DNA of 64,000 bases from Coprenecus sp902388455 (GCA_963931615.1 OZ007032.1:806001-870000); one strand, 5' to 3'. Positions 1 to 8,398 are shown, counted from the first letter of the stretch. The notes: generated by a model not told the origin, from the letters alone. Translations and numbers: made by a program.

Positions 1-727
1 CGGTGATGTATTGATGACCATGCCGTTCAGGGAATATGCCTGGGCAGTGCGGAGAAGCGACCACAGCCTGCTTTACCAATTGAACCTGTGGCTGGGGAAT
101 ATGCTCTGCAGTTCAGTTTACAAGGATGTGGAAAACAGATTTTTTCGTTCATATAATCTTCTTCCTTATATCGAAGCAGGTACTATGACGGACCGTATAT
201 CTCCGTACGATGAGATGATAAAGGCTGAAAGCAGGCGTTTGGGATGGGATTGGAAATTATTGGCAGCCGTGATATTCAAGGAGTCCCGTTTTTCTATCGG
301 GGCCTATTCGCGTCGCGGAGCTACAGGACTTATGCAGGTTATGCGTCCGACGGCAGCGTCTTTCGGAGTTACAAATCTGTTCAACCCGCAGGAGAATATA
401 AAAGCAGGTACAATGTATCTGCATCAGATTCAACGGAGATATCAGAAGATGGGGTTGGATTCAGTCAATGTAGTGAAATTCACACTAGCTGCCTACAATG
501 CCGGAGAGAGCCGTATCGAGGACTGCATCAACTTCACTCTCGACCAGGGCCGCGACTTCACGGACTGGGAGACGGTGGCGGCGACCATTCCGCTGATGGC
601 CGAGCAGGAGTATGTCGAGGAGGCGGACTTTCTCCGTCACGGGAGGTTCCGCGGGCGGGAGACCGTCCAGTATGTCAGGGATGTTCTGTCCAAATACGAG
701 GAATACCGTACAGTAGTGGAAGGGTAG
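1..727 (+). CDS. mltF: MltF-like membrane-bound lytic transglycosylase, 5' partial
   Basis: Cleaves the peptidoglycan glycan strand in the periplasm (family knowledge). The frame is open to the first base of the window, so the gene begins upstream; the TTG/ATG codons near base 11 are internal. The first ~40 residues (REYAWAVRRSDHSLLYQLN) match the end of the solute-binding-like domain that precedes the catalytic domain in MltF. The SLT domain follows at about residues 75-200, with the catalytic Glu in FKESRFSIGAYS, the GATGLMQVM motif and the AAYNAG motif. It converges on the RluA-like gene with only 3 bases between stops. MltF assignment is good; the missing N-terminus would settle it. Confidence 0.88.
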   Translation, partial: GDVLMTMPFREYAWAVRRSDHSLLYQLNLWLGNMLCSSVYKDVENRFFRSYNLLPYIEAGTMTDRISPYDEMIKAESRRLGWDWKLLAAVIFKESRFSIGAYSRRGATGLMQVMRPTAASFGVTNLFNPQENIKAGTMYLHQIQRRYQKMGLDSVNVVKFTLAAYNAGESRIEDCINFTLDQGRDFTDWETVAATIPLMAEQEYVEEADFLRHGRFRGRETVQYVRDVLSKYEEYRTVVEG

Positions 728-730
728 GGG

Positions 731-1444
731 CTACATCTCCTCCATGGGAGTGGGAGCGGTGACAGTCACCGGCTCTTTCCGGGTGGGATGGAGAAATGTC
801 ACCTGGCGGGCGTGCAGGCTTATGCTGCCGTCCGGGTTGGAGCGCCGCGCTCCGTATTTGAGGTCGCCCTTGATGGGGCAGCCGATGGATGCAAGCTGGC
901 AGCGGATCTGGTGATGGCGGCCGGTGAGCAGTTCCACCTCCACCAGAAAATATTTCCTGGTAGGACGCAGCAGGCGGTAGCGCAGCAGGGCCTCCTTGGC
1001 TCCGGGCTGCGGCTGCGGATGGCTGTAGGACTTGTTCTGCTTCTCGTTACGGGTGAGCCAGGTGCGGATCTCCCCTTCCGGAGGTACCGGGGCATTCTCC
1101 ACCAGGGCCCAATAGATCTTCCCTGCATTTCCCTCCCGGAAGGCGGCGGAGAGGCGGGTCAGGGCCTTGGAGGTCTTGGCCAGGATGACGGCTCCGCTGA
1201 CCGGACGGTCGAGGCGGTGGGGCACACCCATGAACACCTGGCCGGGCTTCCTGTCGCGGAGGGCGATGAAAGCCTTGAGTTTCTCGACCAGGGGCTCGTC
1301 GCCGGTCTTGTCGCCCTGGACTATCTCGCCGGGGCGCTTGTTCAGGACAAGTACGTGATTGTCCTCATAGAGGATGCGGGAGGCGATGTCCTCCGTCTCC
1401 TCCGGGGAGAGTGTCCGGTATGGACTAGTACTGCTCGTTGTCAT
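731..1444 (-). CDS. RluA/RluD-family pseudouridine synthase
   Basis: Converts uridine to pseudouridine in structured RNA. The catalytic-Asp motif HRLDRPVSG is present, as are the family segments LVLNKRPGEIVQ and LLTGRHHQIRCQL. At ~237 residues it is a short form without an N-terminal S4 domain, like RluA/TruC-type enzymes; the exact target (rRNA or tRNA position) cannot be told. The ATG at 1444 is chosen; an upstream GTG at 1456 would add four residues. It overlaps the 3' end of panB by 20 bases on the same strand, so the two are probably co-transcribed. Confidence 0.87.
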   Translation of the reverse strand: MTTSSTSPYRTLSPEETEDIASRILYEDNHVLVLNKRPGEIVQGDKTGDEPLVEKLKAFIALRDRKPGQVFMGVPHRLDRPVSGAVILAKTSKALTRLSAAFREGNAGKIYWALVENAPVPPEGEIRTWLTRNEKQNKSYSHPQPQPGAKEALLRYRLLRPTRKYFLVEVELLTGRHHQIRCQLASIGCPIKGDLKYGARRSNPDGSISLHARQVTFLHPTRKEPVTVTAPTPMEEM

Positions 1445-2240
1445 TGGGGAAATCACAGGATTTTACATCTTCGATGTACTGGCGGAAGGCCTTGAGGCTG
1501 ACGTCGTGCAGGTCCGCGTAGCGGCGCAGGAACCTGGGGGAGAACTTGGTCGTCAGTCCCAGCATGTCGTGCATCACGAGGACCTGGCCGTCGACGTATT
1601 TGCCCGCACCTATTCCTATTACCGGAATCTTGAGAGTCTCGGCTACCTTCTTGCCGAGCATTGCCGGTATCTTCTCGAGCACCAGGGCGAAGCAGCCGGC
1701 ATTTTCCAGAGCCACAGCATCCTGCAGCAGCCGCTCGGCCTCCTCCTCCTCCTTGGCCCGGACGGCGTAGGTGCCGAACTTGTGGATGGACTGGGGAGTG
1801 AGGCCCAGATGGCCCATGACGGGGATGCCCGCCGAGAGGATGCGCTCGACTGACTCGAGGATTTCCATTCCGCCCTCTATTTTCACTGCGTCGGCCTCCG
1901 ATTCTTTCATGATGCGGATGGCATTGCTGACAGCCATCTTGGAATTGCCCTGATAGGAGCCGAAGGGCATGTCCACCACCACGAGCGGGTTCTTGACGGC
2001 GCGGGTCACGCTCTGGGCATGGTAGATCATCTGATCGACGGTAATCGGGATGGTGGTCTCGTGCCCGGCCATGACGTTGGCTGCCGAGTCTCCGACGAGG
2101 ACCACGTCTATCCCCGCCTCGTCGACGATGCGGGCCGATGTGAAATCGTATGCTGTGAGCATGGCGATTTTCTCGCCTTTCTGCTTCATTTCCAGTAGTC
2201 TGTGGGTGGTCATTACCCTTACGTTGCCTTCTGTTGACAT
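1425..2240 (-). CDS. panB: 3-methyl-2-oxobutanoate hydroxymethyltransferase
   Basis: First committed step of pantothenate synthesis: transfers a hydroxymethyl group from methylenetetrahydrofolate to ketoisovalerate. Family motifs run through the protein: TAYDFTSARIVDEAG, VLVGDSAANVMAGHETT (substrate and metal site), ADAVKIEGG and GHLGLTPQS, with the catalytic Glu region LEKIPAMLG. Starting at the ATG at 2240 gives 271 residues, the usual PanB length; an upstream in-frame ATG at 2330 would add 30 residues with no family similarity. Cytoplasmic. First gene of a panB-pseudouridine synthase pair, divergent from dnaK. Confidence 0.95.
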   Translation of the reverse strand: MSTEGNVRVMTTHRLLEMKQKGEKIAMLTAYDFTSARIVDEAGIDVVLVGDSAANVMAGHETTIPITVDQMIYHAQSVTRAVKNPLVVVDMPFGSYQGNSKMAVSNAIRIMKESEADAVKIEGGMEILESVERILSAGIPVMGHLGLTPQSIHKFGTYAVRAKEEEEAERLLQDAVALENAGCFALVLEKIPAMLGKKVAETLKIPVIGIGAGKYVDGQVLVMHDMLGLTTKFSPRFLRRYADLHDVSLKAFRQYIEDVKSCDFPNDNEQY

Positions 2241-2417
2241 GTCTTTGCCTGTTTTATCTTGGATTTGGACCTGCAAAGGAAGAGAATAATTATCACAATT
2301 CCAATATGACATGTTGTCAGTTTTCGGCATTTGGCATAATCTTGGAGTAAGAGAGTTTCGACCGCTTGAAAATCAGGCGGCGGCAATTGTAGAAAAAAAT
2401 TAAAAAATATAAGAATT

Positions 2418-4349
2418 ATGGGAAAGATTATCGGTATAGACCTTGGAACCACCAACTCCTGCGTAGCAGTGATGGAAGGTAACGAGCCCACAGTGATTAT
2501 CAACAGCGAGGGCAAGAGGACCACTCCTTCGGTAGTGGCATTTACGGACAACGGGGAAAGGAAGATCGGCGACCCCGCCAAAAGGCAGGCGATCACCAAC
2601 CCCAACAAGACCATATTCTCCATCAAGAGATTCATGGGTGAGCCTTATGACAGGGTTCAGAACGAGATATCCCGCGTGCCCTACAAGGTAGTGCGCGGCG
2701 ACAACGGCACCGCACGTGTAGACATCGACGGCCGTCTCTACTCTCCTCAGGAGATTTCGGCCATGATACTTCAGAAGATGAAGAAGACTGCCGAGGACTA
2801 TCTCGGACAGGAGGTGACCGAAGCTGTCATCACGGTGCCCGCCTACTTCAGCGACTCGCAGAGGCAGGCCACCAAGGAGGCCGGTGAGATTGCAGGCCTG
2901 AAGGTAAAGCGTATCATCAACGAGCCTACCGCAGCCGCACTGGCATACGGTATGGACAAGAAGAAGAACGATATGAAGGTGGCTGTCTACGACCTCGGCG
3001 GCGGTACATTCGATATCTCCATCCTGGAGCTCGGTGACGGTGTCTTCGAGGTTAAGTCCACCAACGGTGATACTCACCTCGGCGGCGACGACTTCGACCA
3101 CAGGATTATCGACTGGATGGCCACGGAGTTCATGAATGACAATCCCGGCGTGGACCTGAGGAAAGACCCCATGGCCCTGCAGAGACTGAAAGAGGCAGCC
3201 GAGAAGGCCAAGATCGAGCTTTCCAGCCAGACCTCCACAGAGATCAACCTGCCTTACATCATGCCCGTGGACGGTGTGCCCAAACACCTTGTGAAGACCC
3301 TCACCAGGGCTAAGTTCGAGCAGATATGCGACGACTTGATTCAGAGGACCATCGAGCCTTGCCGCAAGGCAGTCTCAGACGCAGGTCTGAAGGTGTCCGA
3401 TATAGACGAGGTGCTGCTCGTCGGCGGTTCGACCCGTATCCCCGCCATCCAGCAGATCGTAGAGAAGTTCTTCGGAAAGGCTCCTAACAAGGGTGTCAAT
3501 CCCGATGAGGTAGTGGCAGTCGGCGCTGCCATCCAGGGCGGTGTCCTCGCCGGTGACGTGAAGGATGTCCTCCTGCTGGATGTGACCCCTCTGTCCCTGG
3601 GTATCGAGACCCTCGGCGGTGTGATGACCAAGCTGATCGAGGCCAACACCACCATACCTACCCGCAAGTCTGAGGTATTCTCCACCGCATCGGACAACCA
3701 GCCTTCAGTGGAGATTCACGTCCTCCAGGGCGAGCGCTCCATGGCCCGTGACAACAAGACCATCGGCCGCTTCCACCTCGACGGCATCACCCCCGCACCC
3801 CGCGGTATCCCTCAGATCGAGGTTACCTTCGATATCGATGCCAACGGTATCCTGAACGTATCCGCAAAGGACAAGGCTACCGGCAAGGAGCAGAAGATCC
3901 GTATCGAGGCCTCTTCCGGCCTGAGCGAGGACGAGATCAAGAGGATGCGTGACGAGGCCAAGGCCAACGAGGCCGCCGACAAGGCCGAGCGCGAGAAGAT
4001 CGACAAGATCAACGCTGCAGACGCCCTCATCTTCCAGAGCGAGAAGAACCTCAAGGAGTACGGCGACAAGATACCCGCTGACAAGAAGGGCGCCATCGAG
4101 AATGCTCTCGGTCAGCTCCGCGAGGCCCACAAGTCGCAGAATATCTCCGACATCGACCGCGCTACCGAGGCCCTGAACAACGCATGGCACGCAGCCTCCG
4201 AGGATATGGCCCGCGCCGCTCAGGCAGGTCCTTCCGCAGGTGCTTCCGGCGCCGGCAGCCAGGCAGGCGGCAGCTCATCCAACAGCGGCTCTAACTCTGG
4301 TTCAGGAGACGACAACGTCAAGGATGTAGACTACGAGGAAGTCAAATAG
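2418..4349 (+). CDS. dnaK: Chaperone protein DnaK (Hsp70)
   Basis: ATP-dependent folding chaperone working with DnaJ and GrpE. The nucleotide-binding domain opens with GIDLGTTNSCVAVMEG and contains VYDLGGGTFDISIL and the adenosine motif LLVGGSTRIPAIQ. The interdomain linker VLLLDVTPLSLGIET leads to the substrate-binding domain and a helical lid, and a disordered Gly/Ser tail ends in the acidic VKDVDYEEVK typical of bacterial DnaK. Length 643 residues, full length. Neither dnaJ nor grpE is adjacent. No CIRCE element is seen upstream. A good terminator follows. Confidence 0.98.
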   Translation: MGKIIGIDLGTTNSCVAVMEGNEPTVIINSEGKRTTPSVVAFTDNGERKIGDPAKRQAITNPNKTIFSIKRFMGEPYDRVQNEISRVPYKVVRGDNGTARVDIDGRLYSPQEISAMILQKMKKTAEDYLGQEVTEAVITVPAYFSDSQRQATKEAGEIAGLKVKRIINEPTAAALAYGMDKKKNDMKVAVYDLGGGTFDISILELGDGVFEVKSTNGDTHLGGDDFDHRIIDWMATEFMNDNPGVDLRKDPMALQRLKEAAEKAKIELSSQTSTEINLPYIMPVDGVPKHLVKTLTRAKFEQICDDLIQRTIEPCRKAVSDAGLKVSDIDEVLLVGGSTRIPAIQQIVEKFFGKAPNKGVNPDEVVAVGAAIQGGVLAGDVKDVLLLDVTPLSLGIETLGGVMTKLIEANTTIPTRKSEVFSTASDNQPSVEIHVLQGERSMARDNKTIGRFHLDGITPAPRGIPQIEVTFDIDANGILNVSAKDKATGKEQKIRIEASSGLSEDEIKRMRDEAKANEAADKAEREKIDKINAADALIFQSEKNLKEYGDKIPADKKGAIENALGQLREAHKSQNISDIDRATEALNNAWHAASEDMARAAQAGPSAGASGAGSQAGGSSSNSGSNSGSGDDNVKDVDYEEVK

Positions 4350-4374
4350 AGTATAGTTATTAATTAGTGTTGAG

Positions 4375-4409
4375 GCCGCTCCGGGCGATGAGTCCGGGGC
4401 GGCTTTTTT
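4375..4409 (+). terminator. Rho-independent terminator of dnaK
   Basis: GCCGCTCCGG and CCGGGGCGGC form a 10-bp stem with one G-U pair, followed by six T residues. It lies 26 bases after the dnaK stop. Confidence 0.85.
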
Positions 4410-4439
4410 GCTCTGAATTTTGTGTTTCTTTGTAACATT

Positions 4440-5282
4440 ATGGCACATCGGCGTTTTTTCAATCCGAGAGTCGGTAAGGACTATCAAGAGGGGTTCATGG
4501 GGCACAGGACCCTGGTGCTAGGGGCGTACCACTACTGCTGGTACGGCAAGTGCCGGTATTTCAAGGAGTGCGTTGTGGAAGGCCGTGTGGCGGACTATGA
4601 CACCGTATGCCCTGAGTATGAGCGGATGAGCGACAGGGATTATTACCGGCTGTCCAACAGCAATATCATCGAGATTGATTCCTATCTCGAGGGCGAGCAC
4701 TATCCGGCGTACGACCGGTGGGAACCGGTATTCATGCAGGACCTCCCGGCATTCGAGGACGTGCTGCGCGAGCTCCGGCCTCAGGCGGTGCAGGTGTGGA
4801 CCGAGCCGCTGCGGCAGTTCCTCGACCGGCACTGCGCGTCACTCGAGGGGATATCGCTGGTACGCACCGGCGTCATAGAGATGGAGGCGCTGGAGGCTTG
4901 GGAGTATCGGGTGGGGTATGCTGGGGAACCGGCGAGGCCTGTCCGCAGGAATAAGGCTCAGTTCAGGACTTTCCGGGCAATCGTGAGGATGTCCCCGATA
5001 TCATTGAAATTGTGCACGGAAGATTCGGTCAGTAATCTGGCTATGATCCTCAAGGATGCTTACGGCCACGGGCTTATAGAAGTCGTGGAGCGTTCTGACC
5101 GCAGCAGGGCAATCGTATGTGTCGGAGAGGACGAGGACATCGTGCGGCTTATAGACAATATCCGGAGAAAAGTGGCAGCGGGCAGCGGTAAGCGCGGATT
5201 GACGATCGATGACATACAGCAGTTCCTAGGGACGGATATCCGGCATGTCCCGCAGATGCTCTACCGGTTGAACCGATTATAG
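4440..5282 (+). CDS. Uncharacterised Cys-containing protein (RFFNP family)
   Basis: A 280-residue soluble protein with no signal peptide or membrane segment. Its N-terminus (RRFFNPRVGKDY, then HRTLVLGAYHYC) resembles a group of Bacteroidota hypothetical proteins that open with RFFNP and LVLG-SHYC-like motifs; I recall this resemblance and have not tested it. Cysteines C33, C38, C44 and C57 form a cluster that could bind zinc or an iron-sulfur centre. No function is proposed with confidence. The ATG at 4440 follows the dnaK terminator by about 30 bases; the sequence TTTCTTTG just upstream is a weak -7-like element. The next gene is the Rpn nuclease. Confidence 0.75.
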   Translation: MAHRRFFNPRVGKDYQEGFMGHRTLVLGAYHYCWYGKCRYFKECVVEGRVADYDTVCPEYERMSDRDYYRLSNSNIIEIDSYLEGEHYPAYDRWEPVFMQDLPAFEDVLRELRPQAVQVWTEPLRQFLDRHCASLEGISLVRTGVIEMEALEAWEYRVGYAGEPARPVRRNKAQFRTFRAIVRMSPISLKLCTEDSVSNLAMILKDAYGHGLIEVVERSDRSRAIVCVGEDEDIVRLIDNIRRKVAAGSGKRGLTIDDIQQFLGTDIRHVPQMLYRLNRL

Positions 5283-5327
5283 CCGTTTATAACCGTTTCG
5301 AGACTGGCATCATTGTTCCGGATGTTG

Positions 5328-5335
5328 TATTTTTG
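5328..5335 (+). promoter_or_regulatory. -7 box of the Rpn-family gene
   Basis: TATTTTTG matches the Bacteroidota -7 consensus TAnnTTTG, 26 bases before the start codon. No clear -33 TTTG is seen at the expected distance. Confidence 0.5.
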
Positions 5336-5361
5336 CAGGTGAAACTTTAAATGAGAACGAG

Positions 5362-6297
5362 ATGAAAAAGTATTTGGACCCGAAAGCCGATCTGACATTC
5401 AAGAAAGTGTTCGGCGAGCACAAGGATTTAGTGATCAGCTTCCTGAACGCGATGCTCCCGTTCGGAAGTGAGGAAGAGAAGATAGTCAGTGTGGAGTATC
5501 TTAACCCCGAGCTGGTGCCGGTAAATCCATTGCGTAAGGACAGCATAGTGGATGTCCGGTGCAAGGATGTCCGCGGCCGGCAGTTCATAGTGGAGATGCA
5601 GATGATGTGGACGCCCGAATACAAGCAGCGGGTGCTGTTCAATGCATCAAAGGCATACGTCAGCCAGTTAGGAAAAAGCCAGCATTACGAGTTGCTTCAG
5701 CCTGTTTATTCATTGAACCTGTTGAATGATACATTCTCCGACAGTGAGGAATATTACCACGACTATCAGATAGTTGAGATGGAAGAGACAAATGAAGTGA
5801 TTGAAGGGCTGCGGTTTATTTTTATAGAACTTCCGAAGTTCAAGCCTAAAAGTTACGGAGATAAGAAAATGCAGGTGCTGTGGTTGCGCTATCTTACCGA
5901 AATAGATGAGGACACCCGCGAAGTGTCCAAAGAATTGCTGGATAATCCGGAAATAAGCAAAGCTGTTGAAGAACTGGAAAAATCAGCTTTTACAGAGGAA
6001 GAACTGCTTGTGTATGACCGATTCTGGGATATGATCGGCGCCTCCAGGCTCCTAATAATAGGTGCCATCAGGAGAGGGCATGAACAAGGACATAAACAAG
6101 GGCATGAGGAAGGATATCTGGAAGGTCGTCTGGAAGGTCGTCAGGAAGGTCGTCAGGAAGGTCGTCAGGAAGGAATCACTCAAGGGCATCAGGAAGAGCG
6201 GGTCAAGAATGCCCGTGCTATGAAATCCAAAGGATTTCAGCCGGACATCATTTCAGAAATAACCGGGCTGCCGATATCTGAGATAGCAGGGTTATAA
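5362..6297 (+). CDS. Rpn/PD-(D/E)XK family nuclease (transposase_31-like)
   Basis: Rpn-type proteins are PD-(D/E)XK nucleases linked to RecA-independent recombination; many were earlier called putative transposases. The N-terminal opening YLDPKADLTFKKVFGEHKD and the catalytic core DSIVDVRCKDVRGRQFIVEMQ (Asp, then Glu-X-Gln) at about residues 55-78 identify the family. The last ~70 residues are built of short repeats of the type GHEQG/GRQEG, encoded by near-identical 12-base units around 6120-6180. ATG at 5362 has an A/G-rich leader. It is a single-gene unit with its own -7 box and terminator. Such genes are often multicopy and mobile; no terminal repeats are visible here. Confidence 0.88.
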   Translation: MKKYLDPKADLTFKKVFGEHKDLVISFLNAMLPFGSEEEKIVSVEYLNPELVPVNPLRKDSIVDVRCKDVRGRQFIVEMQMMWTPEYKQRVLFNASKAYVSQLGKSQHYELLQPVYSLNLLNDTFSDSEEYYHDYQIVEMEETNEVIEGLRFIFIELPKFKPKSYGDKKMQVLWLRYLTEIDEDTREVSKELLDNPEISKAVEELEKSAFTEEELLVYDRFWDMIGASRLLIIGAIRRGHEQGHKQGHEEGYLEGRLEGRQEGRQEGRQEGITQGHQEERVKNARAMKSKGFQPDIISEITGLPISEIAGL

Positions 6298-6324
6298 TCA
6301 AATCTTCGAATTTATCCTTAAAGT

Positions 6325-6366
6325 CCCGTCCTGTGCTTTAATTCGGCGCGGGGCGGGTATATTTTT
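6325..6366 (+). terminator. Terminator after the Rpn-family gene
   Basis: CCCGTCCTGTGC and GCGCGGGGCGGG pair over 12 positions, allowing G-U pairs, with a 9-base loop. The tail is TATATTTTTG. It lies 27 bases after the stop. Confidence 0.75.
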
Positions 6367-6475
6367 GTACCAAGAAATGTGAATGACAGGATTGTGGAAT
6401 TATGCAAATGTTATCAATTTGGATGATAATGTACTTAAAAATAGTGATTTTATGTGAGGTTTAGGATTTTAATTT

Positions 6476-6504
6476 TTTGTACGTCGTCCAAAGCACTACA
6501 TTTG
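6476..6504 (+). promoter_or_regulatory. Promoter-like pair without a gene
   Basis: TTTG (6476-6479) and TACATTTG (6497-6504) are separated by 17 bases, slightly less than the usual 19-21. No open reading frame follows. Confidence 0.4.
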
Positions 6505-6549
6505 TAATATCTGCGAAAAGCAGAAAAACGAAATATTTTACAGTCCGCA

Positions 6550-6580
6550 TTTGAGGTGAGCGCTAATTTTAGTATATTTG
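6550..6580 (+). promoter_or_regulatory. Consensus promoter feeding the hairpin element
   Basis: TTTG (6550-6553), a 19-base spacer and TATATTTG (6573-6580) match the Bacteroidota consensus exactly. Transcription would start near 6587 and run into the long hairpins described next; no protein-coding frame follows. Confidence 0.55.
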
Positions 6581-6586
6581 TCCGAT

Positions 6587-6797
6587 AAGTCGAGAGACTC
6601 TGTGACATATAGAAAATACTGATTGTGAATCTTAGGATTCCCGGGACAACAAAACCGCCAATTTTGACTTCGTACGGGAATAATAAGCATCACAGTCCGC
6701 ATACCATCAAGTGCGGGCTGTTGTTTATTATACGTACGAAAGGTGCTTGGCGGTACCTGTTGTCCCGTAAATAGACAACAGTACCGCATTTTTATTT
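6587..6797 (+). ncRNA. Candidate structured RNA with two competing hairpins
   Basis: Bases 6643-6701 and 6712-6766 form a 124-bp imperfect hairpin. Paired blocks include GGGACAACA with TGTTGTCCC, ACCGCCAA with TTGGCGGT, and TTCGTACG with CGTACGAA. The descending arm contains GCGGTACCTGTTGTC (6750-6764), which can instead pair with GACAACAGTACCGC (6774-6787) to make a 14-bp stem with one bulged C, followed by ATTTTTATTT. That second hairpin looks like a terminator. The two structures exclude each other, as in attenuators and riboswitches. ACAGTCCGCAT occurs twice (6540-6550, 6692-6702). The 6298-7028 stretch holds no convincing gene. A mobile-element end is the main alternative. Confidence 0.35.
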
Positions 6798-6819
6798 ATA
6801 ATAAAACCTTGTATGTATG

Positions 6820-6853
6820 ACAATACTTCGGTAAAAATTTACCGAAGTATTGT
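6820..6853. repeat. Perfect 34-bp palindrome
   Basis: ACAATACTTCGGTAAA and its exact complement flank the two bases AA (16-bp arms). It is AT-rich and not followed by a T run, so it is a weak terminator candidate. It could be a protein-binding site or the end of a lost element. Confidence 0.8.
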
Positions 6854-7028
6854 TAATTTGAATTAACAGTTCTTTGTCGTGCCGTTTTTGTGTATAGCTT
6901 GTAGAGTTTATTCAAATATAGATAGTTCTAAGGTTGTCTTTCTGTCAAGTTTTGAAGAAATGCTGTTTTCTTGACTTTGTGCGGGTGCGATGCACCATGA
7001 TTGAAAACAAAAGAGATTGAACAGGTAT

Positions 7029-7157
7029 TCAATACCTAGTTGTCGACATATATTCCCTCCAGATCTCTTCAGAGAGGTAGCGGTCATTGCGGCAGTGCAG
7101 GTCGGCGACACCTTTTACGCTAAGGTGCAGTGAGGTGCGGTGGTAGGATTCAAGCAG
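7029..7157 (-). pseudogene. Possible C-terminal gene remnant
   Basis: Downstream of the broken ATPase, one minus-strand frame reads 42 codons (…SLHLSVKGVADLHCRNDRY…SEEIWREYMSTTRY) before a TGA. The residue mix is protein-like, but there is no start codon and the frame runs out of the ATPase stop region. I do not recognise the family. A 15-bp palindrome (AGGTATT, c, AATACCT; 7023-7037) overlaps its end. It may be chance. Confidence 0.25.
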
Positions 7158-7160
7158 TAA

Positions 7161-8203
7161 TTAGAGGAACAGATCGTCCATGGTCACTTCACTTTGAATG
7201 ATGCCGGAGTATAAATTGTGCTTCAGGCCGTATGTTGTAATCATTGTCAGATGTACGGCTTTATTGGTACCGGTGTTGGATATGAAGGAGGCTTTCTTGT
7301 TGCGCAGCTCATGCTCATATTTCTTGTCTATGGTGAACTCGGATTCAGAGTATTTTATTTCGCATAGATTGATAGTGCTGTCGTTCCTGTCTATAAGCAT
7401 ATCTATTTGTCCTCCTGGGGTTCCGTCCTTTGGGACTGCCCTCCAGGAATAGACATTGCTGAGTATTGCCGAATGAAACCGCATTGCTCCAGTTCCTCCA
7501 GGACTTTGGAGAGCTGGCCGTTATTGGACCCGGCACCGCTGTATATTATCTCATCCCGGGTCATGCCGGCTTTCTTTTTTCCGAGTATGGTGACGATGTT
7601 GATGTACTGTGCGGGATTTTTGAAAAGGGAAGAATATAGTTTGTTGAATTCATTGCGCAATTTGCCGTTTCTGGCGAAAAAGAGGGCATCGATATTCTGG
7701 GTGGAGCTGCGGCCCTTTTCCAGCATATCCCAATAGTATGGAATGCCGCCAAGGACCATATAGGATTCAAGTATCTGGCGGCGGCTCAATTCCAGCCCTT
7801 TGGACTGTACGAACAACTCGCATTCATGAAGAGTGAACGGTTTCAGTGATATCTGTTGTGTCAGGCGGTTGTGCAGGCCACCGTGATCGTTGATGACCTT
7901 GCTGATTATCCAGGATGTGGCAGAACCACAGATGATCAGAAGAATATCCTTGCGGGCAGATGCCCATCCGTTCCAGAAATGCTCTAATGCCGGGATAAAG
8001 TTGGAGCGAGGAGTGTCCATCCAGGGCAGTTCGTCGAAGAATACGATTTTCTTTTTGTCAGAAGAATTGTTCAGCAGAGTTGAGAGCAGGCTGAATGCCT
8101 CAATCCACGAGCCAGGGACCGGGCAGTCATCATAGCCAGCCTCCCTTAGGGATAGAAAGAATGTCCAATCATGGCTGAAATTCTTTTTTGCAAAAAAATA
8201 CAA
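7161..8203 (-). pseudogene. AAA ATPase with C-terminal nuclease-like DUF234 region, decayed
   Basis: Related to Bacteroidota ATPases that carry a Walker ATPase followed by a DUF234 PD-(D/E)XK-like tail. Frame one (7403-8203) begins after the place where the Walker A loop should be and keeps the Walker B segment KKIVFFDELPWMD and the sensor IICGSATSW. It runs through the winged-helix part EELEQCGFIRQY, then hits a junction near 7460. Frame two (7161-7484) resumes with VYSWRAVPKDGTPGGQIDMLIDR and ends in the family's usual SEVTMDDLF. Compared with what I know of intact homologues, roughly the first 80-100 residues and about 100 internal residues are missing and the frame is shifted. It cannot make an active ATPase. 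Confidence 0.85.
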
Positions 8204-8212
8204 AAATTGACT

Positions 8213-8257
8213 ATAATCAGCTAAGTCTTGGTTTTTAAACCACTTTTAGCTGATTAT
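8213..8257. repeat. Nested inverted repeat upstream of the ATPase remnant
   Basis: ATAATCAGCTAA (8213-8224) and TTAGCTGATTAT (8246-8257) are exact inverted repeats. Between them GGTTTTTAAACC makes a second small palindrome. It sits at the truncated end of the ATPase pseudogene. Confidence 0.7.
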
Positions 8258-8390
8258 GGTTCGATTTTGCGCGATTTTCTGAATTAGTGCCATAAATTGC
8301 GGAATTTTATTTCAATATTTTCGGGATTTTGTATGCCGCAAATTACGGAATTTCAACATTGAAGTGATGGAAGATTTGAGATAAAATGCG

Positions 8391-8398
8391 TAGTTTTG
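8391..8398 (+). promoter_or_regulatory. -7 box of the DUF1963 gene
   Basis: TAGTTTTG matches TAnnTTTG and lies 25 bases before the start codon. No -33 element at standard spacing is evident. Confidence 0.45.

Noticed and set aside
6538..6789. An 83-codon minus-strand frame across the hairpin region
   Set aside because: It overlaps the long inverted repeats, has no promoter or recognisable domain, and its residues follow from the palindromic sequence.
6587..6797. Possible retron msr-msd RNA
   Set aside because: Long hairpins fit loosely, but there is no reverse transcriptase gene in the window and no a1/a2 pair framing the element.
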